60,095 bases of DNA, taken from assembly GCA_018714485.1 (NCBI GenBank), contig DVNJ01000006.1, positions 1 through 60,095 on the forward strand, read 5' to 3'. Below are positions 7,538-15,844 of this stretch, piece after piece (position 1 is the stretch's first letter; each line of letters starts with the position of its first letter). The DNA is from Candidatus Caccalectryoclostridium excrementigallinarum (GTDB lineage: Bacteria > Bacillota > Clostridia > Christensenellales > UBA3700). The translations under genes were made by a program, and so were the position numbers. The notes below the pieces were generated by a model, which was not told the origin of the DNA, ran no database searches, and saw only the letters and a program-made list of their open reading frames with translations.

Positions 7538-9127
7538 ATGGAAAAAAACATCGACAAAAATCAAGCTCCTCCTTATCTGAAAGTGGAGGACATATATAAG
7601 AGTTTCGGCGCGAACAAGGTCCTCAAAGGCATCTCCTTCGACCTAAGCAAGGGTCAGGTCCTGGCGATCATCGGCTCCTCGGGCAGCGGCAAGACCACAC
7701 TGCTTCGCTGCATAACCTTTTTGGAGCGCGCGGACAGGGGCGTCCTCACCGTGGGCGACAACGTACTTTTCGACATGTCAAAGGTGAAAACGGAAGACGG
7801 CACGCTCTCATCTTCCCTCTCCTCTCCCCTTTGCACCAAAGTTCGCTATCTGAAAGCAAAAGCGCTCTATGTCAAGAGCGTCACGGGACCTCTCGCCCGC
7901 TTTGAGTACGGAGAAAAGCGGGAATATTCCCTGCCCGTTTCCGAAAACACCGAGGACTTTGCCGAATTTCTGCGCATACCCTTTATCTCCCGGCCCCTGC
8001 GCAAGGCGGCGGAAGAGATCTATATAAGCCGCCGTCGCAGCGAACTCATCGCCGAGTCGCTCGAGCGCGACAAGCAGCGCGCCATGCGCGCGGAAGCGGC
8101 GCCCAGGGAAAAGCTGCAGCCGGAAAAGATAATAAGGCAGGAGCTGCGCCAAATAAGCGCGCAGGCGAAAGAGAGATCGGAAAAACTCTTTTCCCAAAGC
8201 GACGCCAAGGCATATGCCGACGTTCTGAGCATAAAGGACGTCCCCGACGGCATACTGCGCCGCGCGCGCAAGAGATATGTCGAATGCGGCGGCAGTGACG
8301 AGGGCAAAGCCATCTCCTCTCAGGAGGCAAAGGCGAACATGGCGCAATTCAAGCGCCTGCGCAAAGAAGGCGCTGCGGAGCTGAAAAAGATGAATTCCGC
8401 CGCCTATATCCGTAGTAAGAGGTTGCACTTCGGCTTGGTCTTCCAAAGCTTTAACCTTTTCCCGCAATATTCCGTTTTGGACAATGTGACCTTGGCTCCG
8501 CGCCTGATGATCAAAGAGGAGCTGAAAATGCTCTCCCTCTTTGCCAAGGCGGAAAAATGCGAGCGCGAGGGCGATCTTGCGGGAGCGGCGAAAAAGCGCG
8601 CCAAGGCGGAGATCATCGCCGAAACTCTCGCCAAAGAAGACGTCGAGGCGGCGCGCAGGACGGCGCGCGAATGCGCCGCGTCGGGCGGACGCCCGGACAA
8701 GCACGAATATGCCGCAAGAAGGCGGGGCGAGATAGAGCGCTATGCCTATACCCTGCTCGAACAGGTGGGGCTTGCGGACAAGGTGCGCGCCTATCCCTGC
8801 GAACTCTCGGGCGGACAATGCCAGCGCGTGGCGATCGCCCGCGCCCTCGCCCTGCGCCCCAATATCTTATGCTTTGACGAGCCCACTTCCGCACTCGACC
8901 CCGAACTCACGGGCGAAGTCCTCAAAGTCATCAAGGGCTTGAAGTCCTCCGAGCGCACCATGATAGTGGTCACGCACGAGATGGATTTCGCGCGCGACGT
9001 GGCGGACAAGGTCCTCTTCATGGCGGGCGGCGTGGTCGAAGAAGAGGGCACGCCCGAAAAAGTTTTCGACCACCCCGAAAGCGAGATCACCAAGGCGTTT
9101 TTGCGCAAGAGCGAAGAAAAATTCTGA
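7538..9127 (+). CDS. Amino-acid ABC transporter ATP-binding protein with two large insertions
   Basis: A 529-residue ATPase, about twice the roughly 240-250 residues of GlnQ/HisP proteins. All nucleotide-binding motifs are present: Walker A GSSGSGKT (46-53), Q-loop Gln303 in GLVFQSFNLFP, signature LSGGQ (423-427), Walker B ILCFDEP (443-449), H-loop His480. Insertion 1 (about residues 84-292, between Walker A and Q-loop) and insertion 2 (about 328-400, between Q-loop and signature) are Arg/Lys/Glu/Ala-rich and probably helical. The start at 7538 directly follows the permease stop. Codon use inside the insertions resembles the rest. Function of the insertions is unknown. Confidence 0.9.
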   Translation: MEKNIDKNQAPPYLKVEDIYKSFGANKVLKGISFDLSKGQVLAIIGSSGSGKTTLLRCITFLERADRGVLTVGDNVLFDMSKVKTEDGTLSSSLSSPLCTKVRYLKAKALYVKSVTGPLARFEYGEKREYSLPVSENTEDFAEFLRIPFISRPLRKAAEEIYISRRRSELIAESLERDKQRAMRAEAAPREKLQPEKIIRQELRQISAQAKERSEKLFSQSDAKAYADVLSIKDVPDGILRRARKRYVECGGSDEGKAISSQEAKANMAQFKRLRKEGAAELKKMNSAAYIRSKRLHFGLVFQSFNLFPQYSVLDNVTLAPRLMIKEELKMLSLFAKAEKCEREGDLAGAAKKRAKAEIIAETLAKEDVEAARRTARECAASGGRPDKHEYAARRRGEIERYAYTLLEQVGLADKVRAYPCELSGGQCQRVAIARALALRPNILCFDEPTSALDPELTGEVLKVIKGLKSSERTMIVVTHEMDFARDVADKVLFMAGGVVEEEGTPEKVFDHPESEITKAFLRKSEEKF

Positions 9128-9137
9128 GACGTCAAGC

Positions 9138-9174
9138 AAAAAGGCGCGCCCTTTTTCGGGGCGCGCCTTTTTCT
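9138..9174 (+). terminator. Intrinsic terminator of the ABC transporter operon
   Basis: Inverted repeat AAAGGCGCGCCC / GGGGCGCGCCTTT around a short T-rich loop, followed by a T run. It also lies 3' of the convergent 9184-9420 gene and can serve both strands. Confidence 0.85.
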
Positions 9175-9183
9175 TTCGGCGGC

Positions 9184-9420
9184 TTACTTGCTCTTCTTTG
9201 CCGCGGGCTTTTTTGCAGCCGTCTTTTTGGCGGCGGGCTTGGGCGCTTTCACGCTCTTCTTCTCGCCGTGCTTTTCGAAAGCGAACGCGCAGGGATAGTC
9301 CTGAGACTTGTCGCAGTCGGCGCAAAATTCATAGCTGCCGCAGCAGTCCTGACCGCGCTGAACGCTGTCGTTCCATTTCATAATGTCCAGCTCACGCTGT
9401 TTTTCTGCCATAGTGGTCAT
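9184..9420 (-). CDS. Small Cys-containing protein with a Lys/Ala-rich tail
   Basis: A 78-residue protein. The first half carries four Cys in CCGSYEFCADC plus one further Cys, suggesting metal binding. The last 25 residues are a histone-H1-like run of Lys, Ala and Pro (PAAKKTAAKKPAAKK), suggesting binding to nucleic acid or another polyanion. GGAGG lies 8 nt before the ATG at 9420, and a promoter with a 17-bp spacer lies upstream, so expression is well supported. Not recognised as a named family. Confidence 0.75.
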   Translation of the reverse strand: MTTMAEKQRELDIMKWNDSVQRGQDCCGSYEFCADCDKSQDYPCAFAFEKHGEKKSVKAPKPAAKKTAAKKPAAKKSK

Positions 9421-9461
9421 TTTTTGTTCCTCCGTTTAACAAAAATTCTTTTGTCTTAGAC

Positions 9462-9490
9462 GTTATACCACTTAATTATAAAATTGTCAA
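9462..9490 (-). promoter_or_regulatory. Promoter of the Lys/Ala-tail protein gene
   Basis: Minus strand: -35 TTGACA (9485-9490), 17-bp spacer, -10 TATAAC (9462-9467). Confidence 0.8.
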
Positions 9491-9492
9491 AC

Positions 9493-9526
9493 AAAAAGGG
9501 AAAAAATTCGCTTTTTCCCTTTTTTT
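9493..9526 (-). terminator. Intrinsic terminator downstream of the hydrogenase gene cluster
   Basis: AAAAAGGGAAAAA paired with a complementary CTTTTTCCCTTTTT across a 5-nt loop, with T/A runs on both sides. Confidence 0.7.
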
Positions 9527-9547
9527 GTCTTAATTTTCGGTGCTCGC

Positions 9548-9643
9548 TCACAGCGTAAAGTCGCAGATATGCGGATAGTGATCGGTCATCTCATCGTCGC
9601 CGCAATCGAAAAAGGGCTGAGTGACGAAAGCCTTTCTCTTCAT
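9548..9643 (-). CDS. 31-residue small ORF resembling the C-terminus of an endonuclease/exonuclease/phosphatase protein
   Basis: Reading the minus strand, an ATG at 9643 preceded by a GGAAGGTG-type ribosome-binding site opens a 31-codon ORF ending at 9548. Its end, DDEMTDHYPHICDFTL, resembles the terminal (S/T)DHYPV motif of EEP-superfamily nucleases. An in-frame stop lies just upstream of the start, so the rest of such a protein is absent. It sits between the hydrogenase gene and its terminator. It could be a decayed gene end or a genuine micropeptide. Confidence 0.4.
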   Translation of the reverse strand: MKRKAFVTQPFFDCGDDEMTDHYPHICDFTL

Positions 9644-9699
9644 CTTTCACCTTCCTTGATCTTTGCTCCTTCACGCTTTGCGTCTGCTCAAACGCTTTT

Positions 9700-11163
9700 T
9701 TACTTATTCGCTTGATTCTTGCGTTTTTCTTCCGCCTCGAGGCTCATCTTGTAAAGCTTGACCGAGCCGTCGATCGTCTTTTCCTTGGCGGACTTGCCGT
9801 AATTGTCCACGTCCACCATATTGCGCATGCCGTGATGCAGACAGAGCGCGCCGTTGATGCAGCCGCCGTCGCACGCCATGCCCTCGAAGAAGTTCTCCGC
9901 CGCCCTGCCCATTTTGAGTTTGAGCAGGTTCATGCGGCATTGATCGATGCCGCTCATGGCGATGGGGTTGATACCCGTCACGCCCATCTCTTCGCCCACG
10001 GCGCGTATGCCCTGGGCAATGCCGCAGGACTTGGCGAATATCCTGCCGTAATAAGAGGCGTTGTCGAGCGGGGTGGGTTCGAGCGACGCCACGTCGATGT
10101 CGCGCGCGTCCAAAAATGCCTGCAATTCCTCAAAGGAGATCACGCAGTCGATCGCGCCGTTCGTCTTGGGCAGGCGGAACTCCATCTTCTTTGACGTGCA
10201 AGGTCCGATAAAGACAACTTTCGCCGTGGGATCGGTGCGCTTGATGATGTTCGCCGCCTCGACCATGGGCGAATTGGAAGAGGAGATATACTGCTTCAAC
10301 TCGGGGAAGTTCTTCTCCACGAACATGACAAAGGACGGGCAGCAGGAAGTCGTCATCAGACCCTTTTCCTTGAACTCGCCCGCCTCGTGATAGAGCACCA
10401 CGTCCGCGCCCAGCGCCGCCTCGGTGACCTGATGGAAGCCCAGCTTCTTTATGCCCGTGATGACCTGCTCTATCGCCGCATACTTGAATTGGCTGACGAT
10501 GGCGGGAGCTATCACGGCGTGCACCTTATATTTGCTGTTGTTTTCAGATTTTTGCAGCAAGTCTATGCAGTCCATGATAAAGGACTTGTCCTGGATCGCG
10601 CCGAAGGGGCATTGATAGACGCAGGCGCCGCACATAATGCACTTATTGATGTCCACGCGCGCCTTTTTCTCTTCGTTCATGGTGATGGCTTTCACCTTAC
10701 AGCTCTGGATGCAGGGGCGCTGCTGATGGATTATCGCATTGTAAGGGCAGCTCTGGACGCATCTTCCGCACTCAATGCACTTTTCCTTGTCGATCACGGG
10801 GCGGTTGTTGACGATGGTTATCGCGCCCTTGGGACAGCTTTGCATGCACATATGGTTGAGGCAGCCTCTGCATGCGGGAGTGACGTAAATGCCGCCCACG
10901 GGGCATTCGTCGCAAGCCTCGTCGATCACCTCTATCACGTTGGGATCGCTCTTGTTTCCGCCCAAGCCCAGCTTGATGCGCTCTTGCAAAATAGCCCTCT
11001 CCTTATAAATGCAGCAGCGCATGGTCGCTTTGGGTCCGGGGACTATCTTTTTGGGGATCTCGGTATATATGTTGTCCATATTCCCCTCATACCGCCTGCG
11101 GATAAGCTCTTTCAATACTTCGTATTTAAGCTCCTGGATCTTTGTGTCGAACTTGTTGAACAT
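9700..11163 (-). CDS. [FeFe] hydrogenase, group B-like, monomeric
   Basis: A 487-residue iron hydrogenase. N-terminal Cys clusters supply several 4Fe-4S centres (about residues 85-190, including CIECGRCVQSC and CIMCGACVYQC). The H-cluster motifs are L1 TSCCPSF, L2 GPCTSKKME and L3 MACDGGCINGALC. The L2 and L3 variants match what I know of group B enzymes rather than classic group A. It should couple ferredoxin to proton reduction or H2 oxidation in the cytoplasm. It follows the sensory-hydrogenase module on the same strand with a 12-nt gap to the phosphodiesterase gene, so it may be cotranscribed. Confidence 0.85.
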   Translation of the reverse strand: MFNKFDTKIQELKYEVLKELIRRRYEGNMDNIYTEIPKKIVPGPKATMRCCIYKERAILQERIKLGLGGNKSDPNVIEVIDEACDECPVGGIYVTPACRGCLNHMCMQSCPKGAITIVNNRPVIDKEKCIECGRCVQSCPYNAIIHQQRPCIQSCKVKAITMNEEKKARVDINKCIMCGACVYQCPFGAIQDKSFIMDCIDLLQKSENNSKYKVHAVIAPAIVSQFKYAAIEQVITGIKKLGFHQVTEAALGADVVLYHEAGEFKEKGLMTTSCCPSFVMFVEKNFPELKQYISSSNSPMVEAANIIKRTDPTAKVVFIGPCTSKKMEFRLPKTNGAIDCVISFEELQAFLDARDIDVASLEPTPLDNASYYGRIFAKSCGIAQGIRAVGEEMGVTGINPIAMSGIDQCRMNLLKLKMGRAAENFFEGMACDGGCINGALCLHHGMRNMVDVDNYGKSAKEKTIDGSVKLYKMSLEAEEKRKNQANK

Positions 11164-11175
11164 CGCCTTGTCTCC

Positions 11176-11724
11176 TTATCGGATTTTATCTTGCTCGATA
11201 ATTTTCCCGTTGTCTATATCCTTCAAAATAAGCTCGTCTTCATTCAAGACGAGATAGCTGTGCGCCGTCCCCTCCTTGGGCAGGGTGACGGAGCCGGGGT
11301 TCGCCACCGTCACGCCGTCTTTATGCGCGATAAAGCCCGTGTGCACATGCCCGTAGATGAGCGCGTCGCCGCAGGAAGGCGGCAGCCTGTCTATGTCGAA
11401 AACGTGCCCGTGCGTTAGCGTTACCCTCTTCCCTCCGACAAAGAGCGCGCCCTCTTCGACAAAGGAAAACTCGGAAATGAGCGTATCCACCTGACTGTCG
11501 CAGTTGCCCTTTATCACCATCATTCTCTCTTTGAGCGCGTTGAGCGTTGCGGCGACTTCAAGCGGCGCATAGTCGCGCACCATGTCGATACGGTTGCGCG
11601 GTCCGGGATTATAGATGTCGCCCAAAAGCACCAAAAGCTGCGCGCCCTCTTGCTCAAAGACCTGCTTTATCCTTTTTGCGTAATACGACGAGCCGTGCAC
11701 GTCGGAGGCTATCATTATCTTCAT
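11176..11724 (-). CDS. YfcE/MJ0936-type metallophosphodiesterase
   Basis: A 182-residue calcineurin-like phosphoesterase. The metal ligands are all visible: SDVHGS near residue 7, GDIYNPG near 35, GNCD near 73, THGH near 105 and GHVH near 121. Family members hydrolyse phosphodiesters in vitro; the cellular substrate is usually unknown. Its ATG overlaps the stop of the SpoIIE-type phosphatase gene, so it belongs to the hydrogenase-sensor operon. A signalling role is only inferred from that context. Confidence 0.88.
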   Translation of the reverse strand: MKIMIASDVHGSSYYAKRIKQVFEQEGAQLLVLLGDIYNPGPRNRIDMVRDYAPLEVAATLNALKERMMVIKGNCDSQVDTLISEFSFVEEGALFVGGKRVTLTHGHVFDIDRLPPSCGDALIYGHVHTGFIAHKDGVTVANPGSVTLPKEGTAHSYLVLNEDELILKDIDNGKIIEQDKIR

Positions 11725-12884
11725 CAGTTATATTCTATCTCCACTTGTTTTCCCATTTTGCGCAGGTTTTCCGCCAACTTTTCCACCAGCTTCAACTTCA
11801 TGGTGATGTCGATGGGCAGCCCCTTGTGCGCGATGTTGGCGCTCTGCCCCACCAAAAAGTTCACCTTTGTCGCCTGCTCGAACAAGAGATTGGCAAGCAG
11901 GGACGCGCCGTCCTTTTTATCGTAATATTTGGGCGAGAGGTCGGAGGTGGAATTGTATTTTTCCGCCAGCTCCAACAGCCTTCTGAGCGTGATCACGCCC
12001 TCGGTGGTCAGGTCGATGCCGTCTATGTGCCCGATCGGCGGAATGTCCTTGTCCACAAAGTCGAGAACGGTGTCCACCTTCGTGCCCAAGTGCCGCGCCA
12101 CTATCTGCGACGTGGTCCCGCCGCAGACGGCTTTCTTGCCCTCGTAGCTCATCAGCTTTTCCACGCAATAATCGTCCATGTCCTTGTTCACGGGCGCGCC
12201 GACCATGATGGACACTTGCAGGCTCTTGCGCAGCTTGATCGCCGCGACCGTCGTGTCGTCGCCCGGCTTGTCCATATAAAGGTCGTTGCAAGCCCCCGCG
12301 AGCAGGCAGGCGACAGCCTTTGCCGTCATGCGCGGAGTCACCGTCCGCTCGAGAAACTCCTTTACCTCGGGACGCTGCCAGCCGAAATTGAGCAGCATGC
12401 CTATCCCCGCATGGATAACTCCGTCGCTCATGAAGACGATGACGTCTCCTTCTTGCAGCGCCAGATCGCTCTTATAGACCTTTTTTCCCAGCACGGTAAG
12501 CTCGGTGCGCTCGAAATCCGCGCTCTTGCCCTCGTGATAATATATCGCGGGCGGATTGTCGAATTCGAACATCACGCCCCTGCCCGTCTTGTCGATATGC
12601 ACCACGGTGAAAGTGGCGTACGCCACGCCGCGCACCTTGCATACGGGCAGAGTTTCGAGAATGGTCTCCACGCAGTCTTCGATGGAGATCTCGTTGGCGA
12701 CCATCGTGCAGAGTATCTTCGAGGTGAGCATGGAGAGAATGTTGGCTTTCACGCCGCTGCCCATGCCGTCGGCGAGCACGACCGTCGTGTTCTCCCCGTC
12801 CGAATATATCTGCACGTTGTCGCCGCACAGCTCCTCGCCCGCCTTGTTGAGCGAGGTATAGCCGTACTCTATATCAAGTGACAT
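11724..12884 (-). CDS. SpoIIE-type PP2C serine phosphatase linked to the sensory hydrogenase
   Basis: A 386-residue protein. An N-terminal PP2C/SpoIIE domain carries the metal-binding motifs VVLADGMGSG, DVIVFMSDG and GDDTTVAAIKLR within about residues 1-215. The C-terminal 170 residues resemble a HydF- or phosphatase-associated regulatory region and are not recognised. The start lies 11 nt inside the upstream hydrogenase-PAS gene, so the two are coupled. Group C sensory hydrogenases adjoining phosphatases are known; it probably dephosphorylates a protein partner in response to the H-cluster sensor. Confidence 0.8.
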   Translation of the reverse strand: MSLDIEYGYTSLNKAGEELCGDNVQIYSDGENTTVVLADGMGSGVKANILSMLTSKILCTMVANEISIEDCVETILETLPVCKVRGVAYATFTVVHIDKTGRGVMFEFDNPPAIYYHEGKSADFERTELTVLGKKVYKSDLALQEGDVIVFMSDGVIHAGIGMLLNFGWQRPEVKEFLERTVTPRMTAKAVACLLAGACNDLYMDKPGDDTTVAAIKLRKSLQVSIMVGAPVNKDMDDYCVEKLMSYEGKKAVCGGTTSQIVARHLGTKVDTVLDFVDKDIPPIGHIDGIDLTTEGVITLRRLLELAEKYNSTSDLSPKYYDKKDGASLLANLLFEQATKVNFLVGQSANIAHKGLPIDITMKLKLVEKLAENLRKMGKQVEIEYN

Positions 12885-14577
12885 CCTCGCCCTCCTCGCG
12901 TTTGAGCATGCTCTTCAATTTGAGCAGAGCCACTTTGGTCTCCGCCGTCGTCTCGCCCAAGAGAGAGGCTATCTCCTGCGCCACGCGCATCTGCTTCATG
13001 ATGACTTCGTCCGTCGTCGCCAAGGTCTCGGAAGTGAGCTGATGAAGCCTTCCTTCATATTGCTTTTCGTCCGTTATGTCCTTATAGAGCGCAAAGAGCA
13101 CGTTGTGTTCTTTGAGCACGACGGCGTTTATCTCCACGAACCTGTCCGTCTTTTTTATGTGTTCGCATTTGCGCGTAAAGCCCGTCTTGCTCTCGTAAGC
13201 GGCGATATATGCCGACGGATCGGCAAAGTCCACGAGCAACATGCCCTTGGGATCGCTCTCGCTCACGCCGAACATCTTCTTGGCGGCGTTGTTCATCTGC
13301 AAAACGCGCATATCCCCGTCCAGCACGAGTATGCCGTTGGGGCTGTTTTGTATTATCTCGTATGACAGCGACTCCGCCCGCTGTCTCATATAAGGCAGGC
13401 ACATGGATATGTCGGCGAAGCCGTTCGCCACCGCCCACGCCTTTTGACGGCAGGAATCGTAGCCGCAGGCGCCGCAGTTGAGCTGATTTTCCGGCTTGTC
13501 CCTGCCCGTTTTCGCCATTATCTTCAACAGCCTTTCTTCGCTCACGTCAAAGCCGCTGGCGCGCAGACGGGCATGCACCTGACGCATATTCCCGCGCAGA
13601 AATTCCTCTTCGAACTCCGTCTTTACGCCCCCGCCCCTGCCGGCATAGCCGCGCACGGCTTCGTTGGCTTTGATCGCCCCGCCCTTGTTCCTGATGGCGC
13701 AGGGACCGTTGATACAGGCATATTCGCAGGCGTTCATCTCGATGAACACCCCGTCCATGTCGTCTATGTTCTCCAAAACTTCCTTGCAGCGCTCAACTCC
13801 GTCCACGGTGAGATATTCGTATCCCTCGGGCAGCTTGTCGAAAGACTTGATGACGCCGCGCGGAATGGGGAAATATCTCGCGCGCAGTCCGCCGTCCTCT
13901 TCTTCGAGATTCTCGCTGCCCAAAACGACGCACTTGTCGCGCAGCATCTCGATCGCCTCTTCGAAGGTGAGCACGCCGTCGATCACGCCGCTCTCGGCTG
14001 CCTCGCGCTTTTTGGCGATGCAAGGTCCGATAAAGACCACTTTCGCCTCGGGACGCGCTTTTTTTATCAGCTTTCCGTGCGCCACCATGGGCGAGATCAC
14101 GGGAGAGAGATATTTGAGCGCGGCGGGATAATAGAGCGCGATGAGCCTGTTCACCGCCGGACAGCAGGAAGTTATGTAGTTGCGGTATTTGCCGCTTTCC
14201 AGATCCTGCTTGAAGCATTCCACCACCGCGGCGGCGCCCACCGCCGTCTCTTCGGCGTCGGCAAAGCCCATCTGTTTAAGCCCCTTGCGCAAGATCTCGA
14301 AATTGTTTATCCCGAGGCTCGCCACGAACGACGGCGCGACCGAGGCGACGACGTTGCCCTCTTTGAGCAGCTTTTCCACCTCTTCCCTGCCGCTGTGGAC
14401 GACTTTCGCGTTCTGATGGCAAACGAGCGTGCATTTGCCGCAGAGTATGCATCTGTCCTCGATTATCGTCGCCTGGTGCGTTGCCACCTCGATCGCCTTG
14501 ACCGGGCAGGAGCGCAGACAGCGGTAACAGTCCTTGCAGTTGGCGGGCTTGAATTCAAGATACATTCCCTTTGTCAT
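12874..14577 (-). CDS. Sensory [FeFe]-hydrogenase-like protein with PAS domain (group C, HydS-like)
   Basis: A 567-residue protein. Order: two 4Fe-4S motifs (CKDCYRCLRSCP, CILCGKCTLVC, residues 14-50); an H-cluster-type domain with L1 TSCCPAV, L2 GPCIAKKRE and an altered L3 NACEYACINGPC; an Fe-S motif CGACGYDSC (about 365-373); a PAS domain (about 400-505); and a C-terminal helical region. There is no kinase domain. The altered L3 and the PAS domain match sensory rather than catalytic hydrogenases. The start overlaps the ferredoxin-like gene (ATGA). It probably senses H2 or redox state and signals to the coupled phosphatase. Confidence 0.85.
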   Translation of the reverse strand: MTKGMYLEFKPANCKDCYRCLRSCPVKAIEVATHQATIIEDRCILCGKCTLVCHQNAKVVHSGREEVEKLLKEGNVVASVAPSFVASLGINNFEILRKGLKQMGFADAEETAVGAAAVVECFKQDLESGKYRNYITSCCPAVNRLIALYYPAALKYLSPVISPMVAHGKLIKKARPEAKVVFIGPCIAKKREAAESGVIDGVLTFEEAIEMLRDKCVVLGSENLEEEDGGLRARYFPIPRGVIKSFDKLPEGYEYLTVDGVERCKEVLENIDDMDGVFIEMNACEYACINGPCAIRNKGGAIKANEAVRGYAGRGGGVKTEFEEEFLRGNMRQVHARLRASGFDVSEERLLKIMAKTGRDKPENQLNCGACGYDSCRQKAWAVANGFADISMCLPYMRQRAESLSYEIIQNSPNGILVLDGDMRVLQMNNAAKKMFGVSESDPKGMLLVDFADPSAYIAAYESKTGFTRKCEHIKKTDRFVEINAVVLKEHNVLFALYKDITDEKQYEGRLHQLTSETLATTDEVIMKQMRVAQEIASLLGETTAETKVALLKLKSMLKREEGEDVT

Positions 14578-14831
14578 TTTCTTACCTCGGGAAGTACCCT
14601 CTCTTCAAAAACCTTGCGCACGTTGTCGCCTTTAAGACCCGTGACTATCTCGTCGTCTATCTTGATGGTCACGCCCTCGGCGCAATGACCCAAACAGAAC
14701 GAAGCCTCCAAGCCGACCTCTTGCTCCACGCCGTATTCTTCGATGAGCTTTTTGAAGCCCTCGATGACGTCGTAAGAGCCTTTAAGATGGCAGGAACTGC
14801 CTACGCATACGCTTATTCTCATATTGTCCAC
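14574..14831 (-). CDS. Thioredoxin-like 2Fe-2S ferredoxin (NuoE/HydC-like)
   Basis: An 85-residue protein with the four-Cys pattern of thioredoxin-like ferredoxins: CVGSSC (residues 9-14) and CLGHC (about 46-50). These bind one 2Fe-2S cluster and pass electrons in NuoE- and HydC-type subunits. It is first gene of the sensory hydrogenase operon and overlaps the next gene by 4 nt, so it is the likely electron partner of the PAS hydrogenase. Confidence 0.88.
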   Translation of the reverse strand: MDNMRISVCVGSSCHLKGSYDVIEGFKKLIEEYGVEQEVGLEASFCLGHCAEGVTIKIDDEIVTGLKGDNVRKVFEERVLPEVRK

Positions 14832-14857
14832 CCCTCAGTGAATTTTTTACTGATTAA

Positions 14858-14886
14858 ATTATATAAAATGCGCGCGATAATGTCAA
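14858..14886 (-). promoter_or_regulatory. Promoter of the hydrogenase operon
   Basis: Minus strand: -35 TTGACA (14881-14886), 17-bp spacer, -10 TATAAT (14858-14863): a near-consensus vegetative promoter. Confidence 0.85.
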
Positions 14887-14903
14887 CGGCGAATTTGCGG
14901 TTT

Positions 14904-14921
14904 TCGTTAAATTTTTAACAT
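14904..14921. promoter_or_regulatory. Rex-box-like inverted repeat
   Basis: TCGTTAA-ATTT-TTAACAT matches the clostridial Rex consensus (TTGTTAA, 4 nt, TTAACAA) at 12 of 14 positions. It lies 18 bp upstream of the hydrogenase-operon -35. Rex senses NADH/NAD+ and controls many hydrogenase genes in Clostridia; regulation here is inferred. Confidence 0.5.
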
Positions 14922-14950
14922 TTTCTTTTTTTATCCGCATTTTATCCGCG

Positions 14951-15844
14951 TCACTCCCCCACGCCGTAGATCGCGCCCGTGACCGTTCCATCGAAAACGG
15001 GCGTATAGCGCGCCTCGTCTTCCCCTTCTTCCTGGATAAAGACGTTTTCCATGCCCAACTTTTCCGCGTGCGCCAGGCAGGCTTTATATTCGAGCGGTTT
15101 GAGGGGCCTGTTTATCTCGGGAAAATTTTTCGCCTCGCCCGCGGGATAATACTGTCTCATCAGCGAAAAGAAGGTCTCTTTCCCCAAGTTTGCGGCGACG
15201 CTGTCCAAGACGGCGAAAGTGTTTTCCGCGTTCGCGGGCAAAACAAGATGCCTCACTATCATGCCCTTTTGCATTATCCCCTCTTTATCAAAGACGTCCT
15301 TCGGCGCCAGCTCGCGCATTTTCAAGAGCGCGGCAAGCGCGCGTTCGGGATAATCGGGAGCCGCGCTGTAACGCTTCGCGGGGGCGCTCAGGGCATACTT
15401 GTGATCGGGAAGCCAGACGTCCACGACGCCACGCAAAAGTTCGAGCGTCTTCAAGCTTTCATAGCCGCCGCAGTTATAGACGACGGGCAGGGCGGGACGA
15501 TAAATGTCGAAAGCGCGCAAAATGCCCGTGACGAAATGCGAGGGGGTGATAAGTTCGATATTGTGCGCGCCCGAATCTTCGAGCAGTCTGAAAATGTCCG
15601 CAAGCTCGCGCGGGGTCACGGGGACGCCATCGCCGCGGGAGAGAGAATAATTCTGACAGTAAACGCATTTGAGCGAGCAGCCGGAAAAGAAGACGGTGCC
15701 GCTGCCGCGGCTACCGCTTATGGGCGGCTCTTCCCAGATATGGCGGCACGCCCTGCCGATACGCATTTGTGCGGGCATACCGCAAAAACCCAAGGTCTTT
15801 TCCCTGTCCGCGCCGCAGGCGCGGGGGCACAAAAGACAGTTCAT
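14951..15844 (-). CDS. PflX-type radical SAM protein (COG1313)
   Basis: A 297-residue radical SAM protein. The radical SAM triplet CSLKCVYC lies at about residues 55-62; an N-terminal CLLCPRACGADR plus CGM marks the PflX-like branch related to pyruvate formate-lyase activating enzymes. The physiological substrate of this branch is not established. Its start overlaps the upstream membrane-protein gene by 4 nt, so it is the last gene of a three-gene minus-strand operon. No U-rich terminator is evident behind it. Confidence 0.85.
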   Translation of the reverse strand: MNCLLCPRACGADREKTLGFCGMPAQMRIGRACRHIWEEPPISGSRGSGTVFFSGCSLKCVYCQNYSLSRGDGVPVTPRELADIFRLLEDSGAHNIELITPSHFVTGILRAFDIYRPALPVVYNCGGYESLKTLELLRGVVDVWLPDHKYALSAPAKRYSAAPDYPERALAALLKMRELAPKDVFDKEGIMQKGMIVRHLVLPANAENTFAVLDSVAANLGKETFFSLMRQYYPAGEAKNFPEINRPLKPLEYKACLAHAEKLGMENVFIQEEGEDEARYTPVFDGTVTGAIYGVGE

